Of a stretch of DNA of 64,000 nucleotides, positions 11,466 to 23,266 are shown piece by piece. Where the stretch lies: contig NC_090191.1 in the NCBI RefSeq assembly GCF_024679245.1, forward strand, positions 627,001-691,000, given 5' to 3'. The notes under the pieces were generated by a model, which was not told where the DNA came from, did not search any database, and saw only the letters and a list, made by a program, of their open reading frames with translations. The stretch is from Pseudorasbora parva (lineage: Eukaryota > Chordata > Actinopteri > Cypriniformes > Gobionidae). Within the stretch, counting starts at the first letter, position 1. Every line of letters begins with the position of its first letter. A program made the position numbers and the translations under genes.

Positions 11466-11639
11466 CTCAGTATGTTCAGTCGACAGTGCGCACTCTTCAG
11501 TCCATCCGAAAGAAGCTTTACTCCTGAATCCTTCAGGTGATTGCTACTCAGGTCTAACTCTTTCAGATGGGAGTCTGATGATTGTAGAGCTGAAGATACA
11601 GTTTCACAGCATGTTTCATCAAGACCACAGCCGTCAAAT
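11466..11639 (-). CDS. NLR LRR exon (174 bp)
   Basis: Preceded by a TTTTGGCAG acceptor. It encodes 58 residues with LKELDLSSNHLKDSGVKLL, a ribonuclease-inhibitor-type LRR consensus. The 174-bp length in phase 2 is the usual repeating unit of fish NLR LRR exons. It joins the NACHT exon (…KAL) in frame. Confidence 0.85.
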
Positions 11640-14600
11640 CTGCCAAAACAGAACATTAACCCAAATTATTTTCTGATGGTCAGTGTTTTGCATAATCAGC
11701 CAGACATTTCACACAATATTTTGACATTCAGTTGTTTAGCCATGTAGAGTTAAACTTGATTAAACAGTGATCAGTGAAATTACTCACAGGGCTTTTCTGC
11801 AGCATCTTACAGCTGGAAGGAGTTTTGTGTAGTCAGCTTGTGATGACGTGAACCTCTTTGGGTTGAACTCGTCCAGCACCTTCTCTGACATCAGCAGTAC
11901 ATAGGCCAGCACCGTGCACATTGAAGATGAGAGTTTTCTTCCTGTATGTGCATCTGAACTGATGTATCTCTGGATTTCCTCATATAATGAATGATCCTGG
12001 AGCTCAAGTAAGCAGTAGAATAGGTTGACTGAAGCTTCATCTGAGATGTCCATGTGTAGTTCTTGTTTAATGTATTCAGTTGTTTTTGTGATGCTCTCTC
12101 TGGTGTCTTTAGTGTGTGTGAAGAGGCCTTTGAGCAGATTTTGACTGGATTCCAGTGAAATTCCCATCAGAAACCGCAGGAACAGGTCCAGATGTCCTCT
12201 CTGACTCTGCATTGCTTTGTCAGTGGCCCTCCTTGTTAAGTCATGAAATTTGACATTTCTAAAGAAGAACTGTAACTTTTGTATGACTGTAGTTTTTTCA
12301 AAGAAAAACTGAAGCTCCTGCGTGTTCTTGTTCAGGTAGCAGAGGAACACATACACTGCAGCGAGGAACTCTTGAACACTCAGATGCACAAAGTAGAAGA
12401 CCTTTTTTTCATAAAGTCCATGTTCCTTCTTAAAGATCTCAGCAATCATTCCTGTGAACTCAGTGTCTTTACTCACATCAATACCACATGCTTTCAGGTC
12501 TTTCTCATAGAACACAATGTTTTCCTTCTTCAGCTGTTCAAAAGCTAGCTTGGCTAACTTTAATATCATTTTTCTGTTTGACTTTAAGAGCTTTTTTTGT
12601 CCTCTTTCTGCTTTTCCATCATATTTCTGGCTCTTCATGTCCATCTGTATCCGCAGGAAGTGTATGTACATTTCAGTGAGTGTTGTGCTGATGTTCTCTG
12701 TATTGTTTGTAATGAGAATATTCTGAAGTACTGTGGCCGTGATCCAGCAGAACACAGGAATATGGCACATGATGTAGAGACTACGAGTCGTCTTAATGTG
12801 CGAGATGATTCTGGAGGCCTGAGTCTCATCTGTGAATCTCTTTTTGAAGTACTCCTCCTTCTGTTGGTCAGTGAATCCTCGCACCTCTGTGAACAAACCC
12901 ACATACTGAGGAGGGATCTGATTGGCTGCTGCTGGTCGTGAGGTCACCCAGACGAGAGCTGATGGAAGCAGCTTCCCTTTGACCAGACTTGTGAACAGCA
13001 CATCTACAGATGATCTTTTCTCAGCGGTGTTCAATGTTCTGCTTTCAAAATTCAAAGGCAGATGACTCTCATCAAGTCCATCAAATATAAATGCTAGCTT
13101 GCGTTTTTTATATAAATTTGATTTCTCCAGACCCTCCAGTTCAGAATAAAATTCCAGCAGAAGCTCATGGAGACTAAAATCTTCATTTGTCATTATGTTA
13201 ATCTCTCGGAATGGAAGCAGGAACACACAGTCTATATCCTGATTGGCTGTTCCTTCTGCCCAGTCCAGGATGAATTTCTGCACAGAGACAGTTTTTCCGA
13301 TGCCAGCGACTCCCTTAGTCAGCACAATCTTCTCCTCATTCTTTTCCTTTAATAATGTAACTATATCATTGCATTGGATTGGTTTGTCATGTGTTGTTTT
13401 TTGTTTGTTATTGAAAGCATCATCAATCTTCATAGTCTCATGTTCCTGATTAACATCTTTCATATCCCCCTCTGTGATGAACAGTTCTGTGTAAACAGCC
13501 TTGAGATTCACGTCATTTTCTTTCTTGCACTCAAAAATACGCTCTGCATTCTTCTTCATCTTGGTTTTGTGAGTTTCCAAGAATTTTTTCTGAATCAAAT
13601 CCTCTGTTATAAAAGATTGGTGTAAGTAAATAAATGACAAAGCTTTCACATCAGCATTATCTGATGATCAGAAAATTGATTCAGCATATTGTAAATAAAT
13701 TACTGTTGAAAGTATTACAGCCCAAGGCCTCAGATCTTCCATATTATTCACTATAATTCATCTTGATAAATATATTATACATGTGGAAGGGAATACCCTT
13801 AAGCATTAAAATCAGAATTGTCATCCAAGCATCATATTTTTTGTAATGCCTAATATGTAAACTCAGTACAGAAGACATGGTTGGAGGAACAACTGGCAGT
13901 GAATGCTCTAGTTCTTGTATATAAGGTTTACTGCTCACAGTTAACCTCTGTTCTTACATTAATGCCCATTAATTCTGTACATTAGGCCCCTGGACTGGTG
14001 TCCAAATTCAAAATACTTCCAACCTGTTTAAATCATTTCTGAAACACTTTAAACAGACTAGTACAGACTGACACTGAGCAATAACCAGATCACGTTCCTG
14101 ACAAACAGTGAATGAAGATAACGGGTGAAAATAAACAGACTAACAGTAACAGATGTGTAACTGAATAAAAGCTGAAAACCTGGCGCTCATGTCTATTAGT
14201 GTGAACACTGTTGAGACTGTACCTTGCTCTTCTGTGAGTTTCTCTGCGTGTTTCTCTGCTGTCTCTGGGAGAGAGGAGAAAGAAACAAATGAGAACAATA
14301 TACAGATATACAAAAATAAATTACTGAAGCTAAAGCTTGTTTGCCTATGAAAAACGTGACCATAGAATGAATAGTGAGATTTAGCAGCCTAATACAGTCC
14401 TCCCTTTATTCTCTTGAGTGTTATATAAGTCACCATTCACTTCATTATGTTCAGCCACTATAGAGAATATGTATGATTGAAATGTCATGTAGCCTCTTTT
14501 GTATTTTTCCATAACTGCAGTGAAAACAACTCCTTGTATGTTTCTTTTCCTCTTATTTCTAGCCAGCTTGTTCCTGTTTTTCGTTGTTCAAGGTTATATT

Positions 14601-16466
14601 CCATATTTGTTATTTCCAACTGTGAAATAATTCTGTCACATTCACGTTAGTTAGTGGCGATTCTTCCCACAGCTACGTAGATGCAGACCATAGACAGCAT
14701 TGAAATTAGACACAATATATGTATACTTTCACACTTTTATTTTAGAACACTTGACAATTATCTAATCAAAATATGTTACAGTGACGATAAAACTGAAATC
14801 GAATCAACGACTTTATATAAAGGGACTTTGATTGAATGCATTTCTGATGTACGTTTCTGTCGGCTGCATGACAAAACAGTTTTCGTTCTCATGTCACAAG
14901 CTTTAAATATCCAGCTGGATATAAACTAATGCAAAAAGATGGTAAAAAAAAAAAAGCCATGACATTAAACATTTATATCTGGCTTGCTTGTGTTTTTGTC
15001 ACATTGTTTTAACAGCTTGAGGAACTAATGTTGGCATCCTCTCAGCCTCGACAGCATTAATGAAGCATCTAGTCAACAGATGAATTACTTTACAGTGATA
15101 GGAAAACTGTCACGGGTTAATGGCTTAGAAAGCACATGATAAAGGAGACATTGATAGATGCAAAGAATTTAATCAATATAACAAACTCAGAAGGTTCACA
15201 ACCACATTCAGACAAACAATAACCGACGAGAACTGAACAGAATGAGGTGTATGAATACACACAGTAACCGAGGACACTAAACAGGAACAGCTGGGCAGAC
15301 ATTAACTGTTGGAGCCATTAATGAGTCTATGTCATTTTCTTTCACACCACTAGAGGGTGCACAATGCATTTATGTTGTCAATCCAGCATAGAAGTGTGTG
15401 CAAAGAAGGTCAAACAAACTTTTTGACTGTATGTGATGTACCTGAATGGATAGGCTGATGAAATGGTTAAATGAACTAATCTTTCGTTGTTGTTTTTTTG
15501 TGTGTGCTTTTGTTTGGTTTGGAAAGAACACACAATAAATGGATTGGAATATTCAACTTTACATTGAAATTAATGGACATTGCCTTTAGTTTTTAAATTC
15601 GTTCAAGAAACACACTCAAAACCAAGACTCTAAAAATAGAGCAAACACGCGCCTTCATTAACTAATCAGACAACATAGCAACTAATGAGATCTAATATAG
15701 AAACGAAAAAAAAACAAAAACAGAACAGAATTGTCACAAAAACATGTACTGTAGTGTATAACACACTGGTTTGTTGTCTATAATTTAAATCTGATTTTGA
15801 AGTGTCTGCTCTGTGCAGCACAAAGCAAAGCCTCAAGTGTCAGACACTACACGCTGTGAAAATGTTTTGTTGGTTTAACTTAAAAAAGTAAGTAACCTGG
15901 TTGCCTTAATTTTTAGTTTATTGAAATTAAACATTTTCATAAACTAAAAAGTTGATACAATGAATATATTGGTTTAATAAATAGAAACTCAAAATATGAT
16001 TGTATCTGAACCACATAAACATTTTTGATAAATCATGAAAATGGCACAATTTGCCATGTTTCACTGCATCATCACAAATAAAACGCACACAATTATCCAA
16101 TATGCTTACAAAATCTTTTAATAATATGGCAATGCTTTAGATTGCGGCCCGGAAAGTACTGCATAATAATTTACAGCATAACTTTCAGTAATTATAGTGT
16201 AACTATAAAGTAAGTAGCCTACTTGTAGGTATAAGGGAACAATATGTAACATTTGACTATCAGGAAAATTAACAAATCATTTATACTGTAAGTATTGTTT
16301 AATTAAGGGGTAATTATCTGTGTAGTTACGGGGTAAGTATGAATGTGTAAGTTAAAGTGGCTATTGTTCCCCTCTTGTTTCATGTAATTACAGGGTAAGT
16401 ACAATAAAAACACAAATACAATCTGATATCACTCAGACATATTTATTTGAAAAGAAACTTAGAGAC

Positions 16467-16497
<31 letters not shown>

Positions 16498-19400
16498 CTT
16501 TTAAAATAAACTTTTAATTTCAAAAGATAACATCCTGACAGAAAGAGGCATGTTTTGTCCCTTTCTCTTTCTTTTCTTGTTCCTCTTCTTCTTTTTCGTT
16601 ATTTCCATTGATGGATCTTAAAGCTACACTGTGTGATATTTCCCCCCATCTAGCGGTTGAAATGGTATATGAATAGTGAATAATAGTTTCTGTTCCTCTC
16701 AATTCTGATTTCATTTTAACTCCTACGGTGGCCGATTTAGTCCAAGATTAACACGGCAATCCCCCTCTTCACATTCGGCACGGTGCCATCGAGTGTTAAA
16801 ACATGAAAGGCGAAGCTTGAATTTATGGGTATGTCCCTCTTTGGCTACTGTACTTTCAAGATGGAGGAGCAACATGGCGACCGGCATTCGAACCTCTCAC
16901 CCGTATGTGTTTCCAATGGTATATTATAAACTTACGAGAATACTTTATTACTTGAAAGAAGTAAATATACATTAATGAGCACATATATTTTTGAAAGAAC
17001 TAAGTGTTTTTAGCTAAGAATAAACTAAAAAAGTTACACAGTGTAGCTTTAAGAGGAATCCCATGTCTTTTGAAATTTAGCATTATTATTTATTTAAAGA
17101 AAAAGTATTACTCCAAGAAAGGCTGTCATAATTTAGTAATTGTTTCATATCCGATCAGCTGTGACCAGTGCGTGCATGAGACGCTTCAAGCTTTCATGAC
17201 GTTCTCATGCGCATTTCATCTAAAACACAGGCGAGAACTGGCATCTTGTCTTTTAGTCTTGTTTGTTTCTAATTGTTATTATCATGTATTATGTTATTGT
17301 TTGTATAGTGTTGTCAGCATAAAAAAATAATTTAAAAAACGACAGCATCAGACATCCGCATGACCAGAGTTTTTCGGCGTGCACACGTCACGCTTCAAGT
17401 TACGTCAAGCGTGAAATCAACCCTCGCATACACACGCAGATGACTGCTGGTCGGAAGCGATATAGTCTATAGTTACATTTTTTAAAAAAATATTGTTATT
17501 TTTCTTATAAACACTTATCGTTTAACTTCAGAAGACATTGATTCATCCATTGGGTTCGTATCGATTACTGTATATATTACTGTATGTGCTGTTTGATGCC
17601 TTAACTCTTCGAAACCCAAATGAGTTTTCATTAGCAGAGATTATTTATTTATGTATATGACTTTTTTCTTTATTTAGAATAAAGTCATATACATCTCGGA
17701 TGGCATGAGGGTAAAAGACGAGTAAACGGTGAGGACATTTCTGCTTGTACTGTATTTTCAGTGTAACATTTACAGAATACTAGCTAGAGACATGTGGGAT
17801 TTTCTTCTTAAGATTCATTTGTGGCAAGGACGAAAAAGAAGAGGAACAAAACGAGGATCAGGTTTTTTAAGTTTATCATGTTCACTGTCGTGTTTTGTCG
17901 TGCACTTCCTGGTTTTGTCTTGTGTTCTATTGTCATGTGACTCTATGACCTCATGTGTTCCTGTGTCATGTTGTCATTGGTTTATGAGTTGATCATTGTT
18001 CACTGGTGTCCCTTGTCGTGTCATTAGCCCTTGTGTATTTAAGCCCTCATGTTTGCTATAGTCTTTGTCTGTTATTGTATGTTGTAACCCATGGGTGGTG
18101 AGTCTAAGCTAAGTCTGTTTATGTCTAGTCAAGTTTGTTCAAGTCTTTGTTTTATATTATGAGTTATGTTAAGTTTTCAATAAAGTACACTTGGGTTCTC
18201 AACCTTGTTGCCTCAGTGGAAATAGTTTGGTAATTTGCCTGATAGTTACCCCTTTATTCCCCTAATATTACTCTGCTCTGTGAAATACTTGATTCTGATT
18301 GGTCAATCGGGCATTCCAGCGGTATGTTATTCCCAGCTAACAACCGCTCATCCGGGCGCTACGAGTTATCTTGACCGGTACTACTTCTGTGCTTAATGCT
18401 GGCGCCATCTTGTAACAGCCATGAGTTACAATGAAAGACTTCAAGGCGGGTTTCCTTTATAAAGTTTTAAATATGGATATTTTTCTTACACAAACGCATC
18501 GATTGGAATCAGAAGGCTCTATTAACCCATTGGAGCCGCGTGGAGCACTTTATTTGACGGACAGCTGCATTTTTTATGGACTTCAAACACAGCTCCAACT
18601 ACTGCTGGGATTAACGTTAGCCTGGACTTTTTAAATATAACTCTGATTGTATTTGTCTGACAGAAGAATGTCATAAACACCTATAATGACTTGAGGGTGA
18701 GTAAATCAGAGGCTTGGTTTATTTATGGGTGAACTAACCCTTTCAGCATTCATTCTCAACATTTAGCACAAAAGGCTCAAAGCAGTCTGGAACTGTTTTT
18801 CTCCGCGGAAGCTTTGGGTAAGAGCTAATAAAATATTTAATCTCAAGACAATATTTTGTGTCTAATAATTATTTATTTGAGACTAGTAGGCGTGTAATAA
18901 GCGGGATAATGTCCACCCAGCCGGTTGTTATCTCAGAATAAACCCCTTCAGAGTGACGCTCCGCTTCGCGTCGGGGTCCTGATCACTCTGGAGGGGTTTA
19001 TTCTGCGATAACAACCGGCTGGGTGGACATTATCCCTTACTTGTTCCCATATACCTACACATACTTACTTTATAGTTACACTATAATTACTGGAAATAAT
19101 GCTGTAAATTCACTTAAATTATGAAGTACCGGTACTTTCCGGGCTGTAATCTAAAGCGTTAACAATAATAATTGAATAAAGGTTGTCGATTCTCAAATTT
19201 TTTTATTGTATTTACTCAAATTTTATATTTTAATGAACTCAACATTTTAAGGCAACCAGGTAACTGATTTTTTCTTTTTTCTTTTTTTTACAGTGCAGCA
19301 ACGGACAATGAAATCATCGAGCAAGCACATGCTTGCTTGCAGTCTGTGTTCTGCCGACTTTATTTTGTAGTAAGTAATGGATATGCTTTGAGAAAATGTA

Positions 19401-20120
19401 TCAGCGTTAAAGTATACATTATATTTAGGAAATGTAGGTGAGTAAAAGTTAACAGAAAACTCATGTAAAGTACAGCTTCTACTGAGAAAGCACTACCTAA
19501 AGGAGACACTGTTTTTCTGAAGCTTATATCTTTTTATATCTGTACATTCTTACAACACAAATGTCCTAAGCATGTAAATTGTTATTCGATTAAAGTCAGG
19601 AATTTCTCTTGGTGATTAAATAGTTATCTTCATATTCATTATAGTAGTGAACATCAGCTCGGCAGGCGGACAAGACACGTCAGTGTATGTATTACAAACG
19701 TCAAAGCAAGCATTTTGAAATCAGAATAAAGAATAAATCTTGTAACCTCAAATAGATTCTCGAAAAAATACTCAAGTACTGTAACAGAGTATTATTATTT
19801 GTTACATTACACCACTGAAGCACAGCTATAGCGACAGTACCGTGTCCTGCATGTCCTGCAGTGTTGTAGTTGAAGATCACTGGGCCTCTGATGTTGTTTC
19901 CAGCGAGTACAGGAGCATTTACATTGGCTCCCGTCTGAGCTTTCAGATCAACACAGACTCCAGTGTGAGCCCTGCTGCTCATCTCTACTGGAACAGAGTC
20001 AGAGATTAATCACATTTCCTAAAGGACAACTTTAACATTACTGCTATTCTTTCCTTCATTACCTTTCTTGTCTTCCTCCGGCTCATCTATTGTGTCACGA
20101 TGCTGATCTGCAGATGCCAT
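11466..20120 (-). CDS. Fish NLR immune sensor (FISNA-NACHT-LRR), five traced exons
   Basis: The exon chain on the minus strand is 20120-20063 (ATG), 19987-19841, 14264-14223, 13603-11788 and 11639-11466. All junctions are phase-compatible (1,1,1,2), which strongly supports one gene. The product has a short acidic N-terminus, a linker with NAPVLAGNNIRGPVIFN typical of cyprinid NLRs, a FISNA segment, a NACHT NTPase and at least one LRR. NLRs of this family are cytosolic pattern sensors that oligomerise through NACHT. No PYD or CARD is seen before FISNA. Intron 2 (5.6 kb) is full of transposons. Only one LRR exon and no B30.2 exon are visible, so the 3' end is incomplete or lost. The NACHT exon is uninterrupted, so the gene could be functional. 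Confidence 0.85.
11788..13603 (-). CDS. NLR FISNA-NACHT exon
   Basis: A 1,816-bp exon. The acceptor TTTTATAACAG ends at 13604, so the 15 open codons upstream (to ATG 13649) are intron read-through. Counting from that ATG: FISNA-like residues 16-75 (YTELFITEG), Walker A GVAGIGKT at 113-120, Walker B LAFIFDGLDE at 185-194, a sensor-like TSRPAAANQIP, and the NLR winged-helix signature HLSVQEFLAAVYVF. No stops or frameshifts. The donor is CCCT|GTGAGT at 11787. The NACHT module binds and hydrolyses ATP to drive oligomerisation. Confidence 0.93.
14223..14264 (-). CDS. NLR small linker exon (42 bp)
   Basis: Flanked by the polypyrimidine acceptor TCTCTCCCAG and donor GTACAG. Encodes a charged stretch (TAEKHAEKLTEEQ). 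Phase 1 on both sides, matching its neighbours. Confidence 0.7.
14265..15852. other. NLR intron 2, left part; no gene recognised
   Basis: AT-rich intronic DNA. A few ORFs under 85 codons show no motif. No element ends could be delimited. Confidence 0.35.
16467..16501. repeat. (TTC)n microsatellite
   Basis: Uninterrupted CTT trinucleotides on the plus strand, in an NLR intron. Confidence 0.9.
16622..17048 (+). mobile_element. TTAA-flanked MITE, copy 1 (AGCTACACTGTGT ends)
   Basis: Inverted ends AGCTACACTGTGT and ACACAGTGTAGCT, flanked by TTAA on both sides (16618-16621 and 17049-17052), as in piggyBac- or Kolobok-type elements. A second copy lies at 31199-31637 in the opposite orientation. 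The 60-codon ORF inside is shared by both copies because the DNA is similar throughout; it is not evidence of a gene. Confidence 0.9.
17053..17876. other. NLR intron 2 / interior of the 3-kb element; no gene
   Basis: AT-rich sequence with ORFs up to about 90 codons that lack motifs. It includes a local inverted repeat around 17655-17692 (TATATGACTTT with AAAGTCATATA). Confidence 0.3.
17877..18210 (+). mobile_element. Solo LTR-like sequence
   Basis: LTR-like layout: GTCGTGTTTTGTCGTGCACTT region, a TATTTAAG box near 18037, tandem GTCTAGTCAAGTTTGTTCAAG-like blocks, and AATAAAG at about 18180. It parallels 7195-7385. No internal domain is attached, so a solo LTR or fragment is likely. The ends are not fixed. 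Confidence 0.55.
18697..18745. repeat. End of a GGGTTAGTTCAC-type MITE
   Basis: GGGTGAGTAAATC followed by GGGTGAACTAACCC, the characteristic end of the palindromic MITE family also present at 21163. Confidence 0.6.
18903..19036. repeat. Near-perfect 134-bp hairpin palindrome
   Basis: GGGATAATGTCCACCCAGCC at the left is mirrored by the inverted copy ending at 19036. The arms are about 55 bp with very few mismatches around a GC-rich loop. It abuts the right terminal repeat of the 3-kb element. Confidence 0.9.
19735..19818 (-). repeat. hAT end fragment next to the NLR exon 2 donor
   Basis: On the minus strand it begins CAGTGGTGTAATGTAAC and continues with ACTCTGTTACAGTACTTG, like the ends of the hAT family at 60439. 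It starts about 20 bp inside intron 2. Confidence 0.5.
19841..19987 (-). CDS. NLR exon 2 (147 bp)
   Basis: The acceptor CTGTTCCAG ends at 19988. The donor G|GTACTG at 19840 is weak but gives the right phase. Encodes VNAPVLAGNNIRGPVIFN, a motif recurrent in cyprinid NLR N-terminal exons. The open frame beyond the donor is transposon sequence. Confidence 0.7.
20063..20120 (-). CDS. NLR exon 1 with start codon
   Basis: ATG at 20120-20118 in good context (ACGATGG). Nineteen codons (MASADQHRDTIDEPEEDKK) plus one base, then a GTAATG donor. It joins exon 2 in frame. Confidence 0.75.
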
Positions 20121-20261
20121 CGTCCTTCACTGACTCACCGCTGCTGGACATGAAGAAAACGGTTTAGCTGTTATCAGGCACTTTATAAAAATAAATGTTT
20201 AAAAAAAAGTTAATAAAATATAGTCACAAGCGGCCATTATAAACTAAATGACGAGTTATTT

Positions 20262-20866
20262 AAAGGGGTGATGAATTGAGAAATCAACTTTCCCATGAGC
20301 TTTTGATATATAAAAGGTCATGGTAATATAAGATTATCCTGTAAGTTTCAGAGCTGAAAACTTCCTTGTTAGTAAAAGAAAAGCTTTTATAGACACCAGT
20401 GCCCAGAAAACGATTGTGGTACTGACGTCAGTGCACGACGAAACACCGCCTCTCCAGAATAATAAGCACGTGTAGTTCATTAGCTCTGCCCACCGACTCA
20501 TTGGATCAAGCTAGCCAGCAGCAATAAACAAGCTGAGGAAGATAGCAAGATATTGTGGAAGAACGGAGTCGCTGCATAAGCTTCCTTCCGATCCTAATAT
20601 TAGGAATGAGTGGTTGAACTTTATTTTTAATGAAATTCCAGCTCAGATGTTTTGCGAGCCCTATCAGAATTATTCCGGTTGCCGCTTTCAAAACAATCCC
20701 TCGTGTGAACTGACATTGGAGCTGAAGCTCATTAAATATGCAAATCTTCTCCAATCCTAGCCGTGGGCGTTTACTTCCAAGGCTCCATTGCGGCACGCCC
20801 ATCAAAACCCAGTGTTCAGGAGAGAGCCTCAAAACCAGTGTAGAAAATAGCCTATTTCTTATTAGC
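20262..20866. repeat. Transposon-derived sequence at the NLR 5' flank
   Basis: Starts TTAAAGGGGTGATGAATTG, which I recognise as a frequent cyprinid repeat start. It covers the position expected for the NLR promoter, which may therefore be transposon-derived. The right end is unclear. ORFs here (up to 135 codons on minus) carry no domain. Confidence 0.5.
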
Positions 20867-21010
20867 AGAGGTGGGAGTAAGTCACACATGTGCAAGTCAC
20901 AAGCAAGTCTCAAGTCTTAACCTTCAAGTCGCAAGTCATTCCAAGTCATTTGTTGTGACAATCAAGTCAAGTCAAGTCGCTCTTTATGTCAAGCAAGTCA
21001 CTGGCAAGAC
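20867..21010. repeat. hAT-like fragment with CAAGTC tandem blocks
   Basis: Begins AGAGGTGGGAGTAAGTCAC and is packed with CAAGTC words, a recognisable fish repeat end. Truncated on the right. Confidence 0.5.
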
Positions 21011-21162
21011 ATACAAATGTTCGATGATTTAACTGAATTTATATATTAAAATTAGCTACAACTACAGTAGTTATATGGACTGTGAGAGTTTTATTTGCAA
21101 CAAAAAAAATGCAATATGCATTTCTACCCAAAAAAGGTGTCCACATACAGCTGAGTATTTAA

Positions 21163-21722
21163 AGGGTTAGTTCACCCAAAAATGAAATGTATGTCATTAA
21201 TGACTCACCGTCTCACCCCCGTTCATCTTCATCTTTTAAGATATTTTATATTTAGTCTGACAGCGTATCTAAGTGTATGCACACTTTACTCTCCATGTCC
21301 AGAAAGGGAATAAAAACATCATCAAAGTAGTCCATATGAGACATCAGTTAGTTAGTTCGGATCGCGTGTCAAACTGCTGTAATCACGTGACATTGGTGAT
21401 CCGAATCATGAATCAATACACTGATTCATAACTGTTTGAATCTTTATTTGAGGTTTAAAAACAAACCTGGAAGAGAAGCCAATGCTGAATAAAGTCGTAG
21501 TTTTTGTTATTTTTGGACCCAAATGTATTTTGGATGCTTCAAGAGACTCTAATTAACCCACTGATGTCTCATATGGACTACTGTGATGATGTTTTTATTC
21601 CCTTTCTGGACATGGACAGTATAGTGTGCATACACTTGCATACGCTCTCAGACTAAATATATAATATCTTAAACTGTGTCTGAAGATGGGTGTGGAACAT
21701 TAGGATGAGTCATTAATGACTA
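21163..21722. mobile_element. Palindromic MITE (AGGGTTAGTTCACCC end)
   Basis: TTAA at 21159-21162 precedes AGGGTTAGTTCACCC. The arm 21180-21350 is mirrored by 21555-21722 (for example GTCCATATGAGACATCAGT). The right terminus is truncated at GTCATTAATGAC. Confidence 0.8.
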
Positions 21723-22157
21723 TGGGCGTCGCTAGGCCCTTTTTAGGGGGGCTTCAGCCCCCCTTAACTTATGCCTCAGCCCCCCTAAAAATGCGATTAA
21801 CCTTTAAAACATATGAAACTGGCGGCAGGCTTATAGGCTTCGTCCCGTCTTTTAGTCTGTCTGTGTGTTGAGTTCTTCAATTTGCTGCCGCAGCCGCGCC
21901 GAGCAGAGCGCACGTCAGAAGCATAGGGGTGTGTCTGAGTGTGTGTGTGTGTGTGTAAATCTGAGCCTCATTGGTCTGTCACCGCTCGTCAATGTCAAAA
22001 TATTTGAGAAAACCAATCAAATCAGAGTAGGCGGGTCATGTGAAGCGCCAAGATCGAGTTCTCTTTCGTGCTTGAACGAACAATAACACAGAATTAAAGC
22101 TGCGAGCAGCGATGACGGGCCCAAGCCGGGGGCACCGCCACCCCAGTGGCATCAGCT
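21723..22157. repeat. Patchwork of dispersed-repeat fragments
   Basis: 21724-21800 (gggcgtcgctaggccc…gccccccttaa) and 22093-22157 (aattaaagctgcgagcagcg…) match dispersed fish repeats I know by wording. A (GT) tract lies at 21938-21956. No gene. Confidence 0.5.
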
Positions 22158-22160
22158 TAA

Positions 22161-22778
22161 GGCCGGAGACACACTGCAAGCGTGGCGTTTCTGCTGCGTG
22201 TCAGCCGCGGGGCGGCTGCGCGGCGTTTTCTCTGTCTTTGCACACCAGAAGCGTGTCTGACGCGGCGCTGCTGCTGCTGGGAAGCCCTATACTTTATGTT
22301 AAATATAAATATATTGCCTATTGATACAGCAAAGACAACGTCGGCAGTAGCCTATTGACTATACATATATATGGTATTGACGGCAAAATAGGCTACAGAA
22401 TATTTCGTTCTGTATTGACAGGTTTAATATTTCAAAATCGATAATTATGTAGTTTTTTATTATTACAAGTAGGCCTATATCTGCATTTATGTTAACCTAA
22501 AGACTTTCAAACATGAAAATGTCATTTATTAATATGTATTCGTGTCAAAATGGCATATAAACATCTTTTCCTATGTTGTTTTGCCTAGAAACGCTTCCAA
22601 CACGCTCGCGTGTCACGTGAAAAATAGGCGTCTCTTCTATTTGAAGCATGCACGCGTTTTCCGCGTGGCTGACACAGGCAGTATGCAAGCGCTAACCGGT
22701 TAACATGGGAGCCGAAATAAAAACGGACACGCCACGCAGCCGAGACGCTCACGGCACGCTTGCAGTGTGTCCCCGGCC
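22161..22778. mobile_element. Harbinger-like MITE
   Basis: The inverted ends GGCCGGAGACACACTGCAAG and its inverse near GCTTGCAGTGTGTCCCCGGCC are flanked by TAA on both sides (22158-22160 and 22779-22781). The 3-bp TAA duplication is typical of PIF/Harbinger. No transposase. It is inserted in the repeat fragment that starts at 22093. Confidence 0.85.
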
Positions 22779-22781
22779 TAA

Positions 22782-23266
22782 CTGTGCACAGCAGGCCAAT
22801 AGGCATTTAATATGGGAAAAAAATAAATAATGGGACTATGTCAAAGTCATTAGTATTCACCTCATTAACTGCAGCAACTGGTGCTGCTATGACCAGGAAC
22901 CACAACAGTCACATCTCTGAGATCAATTACATTTTATTCATTAATTTTATGTCAGATGATGTCAAATCTCAATTTCAAAATGAGTGCAGAATACTGTCCA
23001 AATGCTGATGTTTTATTATCCTTACACTTCTCTTAAAAACAAATTAAGCCAAATCATAGAGGCCGCAACAATGATTTCAATATCAGTGTCAGGTAAGAGT
23101 AATATCCGTGCATATAATTTATGGAAGAATAAAATCATGTGAAATTAATTTTTTTATCCATTTGAATTCTATCAATAAATAATTAGTTTAAAGAGGTGTC
23201 ATACGTGATCTTTGCAAACACAGCACATGACCTTCTTTAAAGCCCATGTTATAGAAAACAATTTAA
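22782..23266. other. No recognisable feature
   Basis: AT-rich spacer before the L1-like LINE. No supported ORF. Confidence 0.3.

Larger units (their letters stand above)
16131..19160. mobile_element. 3-kb element with ~115-bp terminal inverted repeats
   Basis: The left end AATGCTTTAGATTGCGGCCC and the following ~100 bp (including GTAATTATAGTGTAACTATA) pair with the inverted right end at 19046-19160 with modest divergence. No transposase is present. The inside carries a (TTC)n tract, a TTAA MITE, an LTR and a 134-bp hairpin. No clear target duplication was found. Confidence 0.75.
15853..19296. mobile_element. Outer DNA element split by a 3-kb insertion (within NLR intron 2)
   Basis: The left part (15853-16130) begins near CGCTGTGAAAA and includes AACCTGGTTGCCTTAA. 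The right part (19161-19296) includes the inverted equivalent TTAAGGCAACCAGGTAACTG and ends with TTTTACAGTG. The inverted ends suggest one MITE-like element carrying the insertion at 16131-19160. The boundaries are approximate. Confidence 0.45.

Noticed and set aside
13604..13649. ATG at 13649 as the true start of the NACHT protein.
   Set aside because: The first 15 codons lie upstream of a strong polypyrimidine/AG acceptor ending at 13604, and the upstream exons join in phase at 13603.
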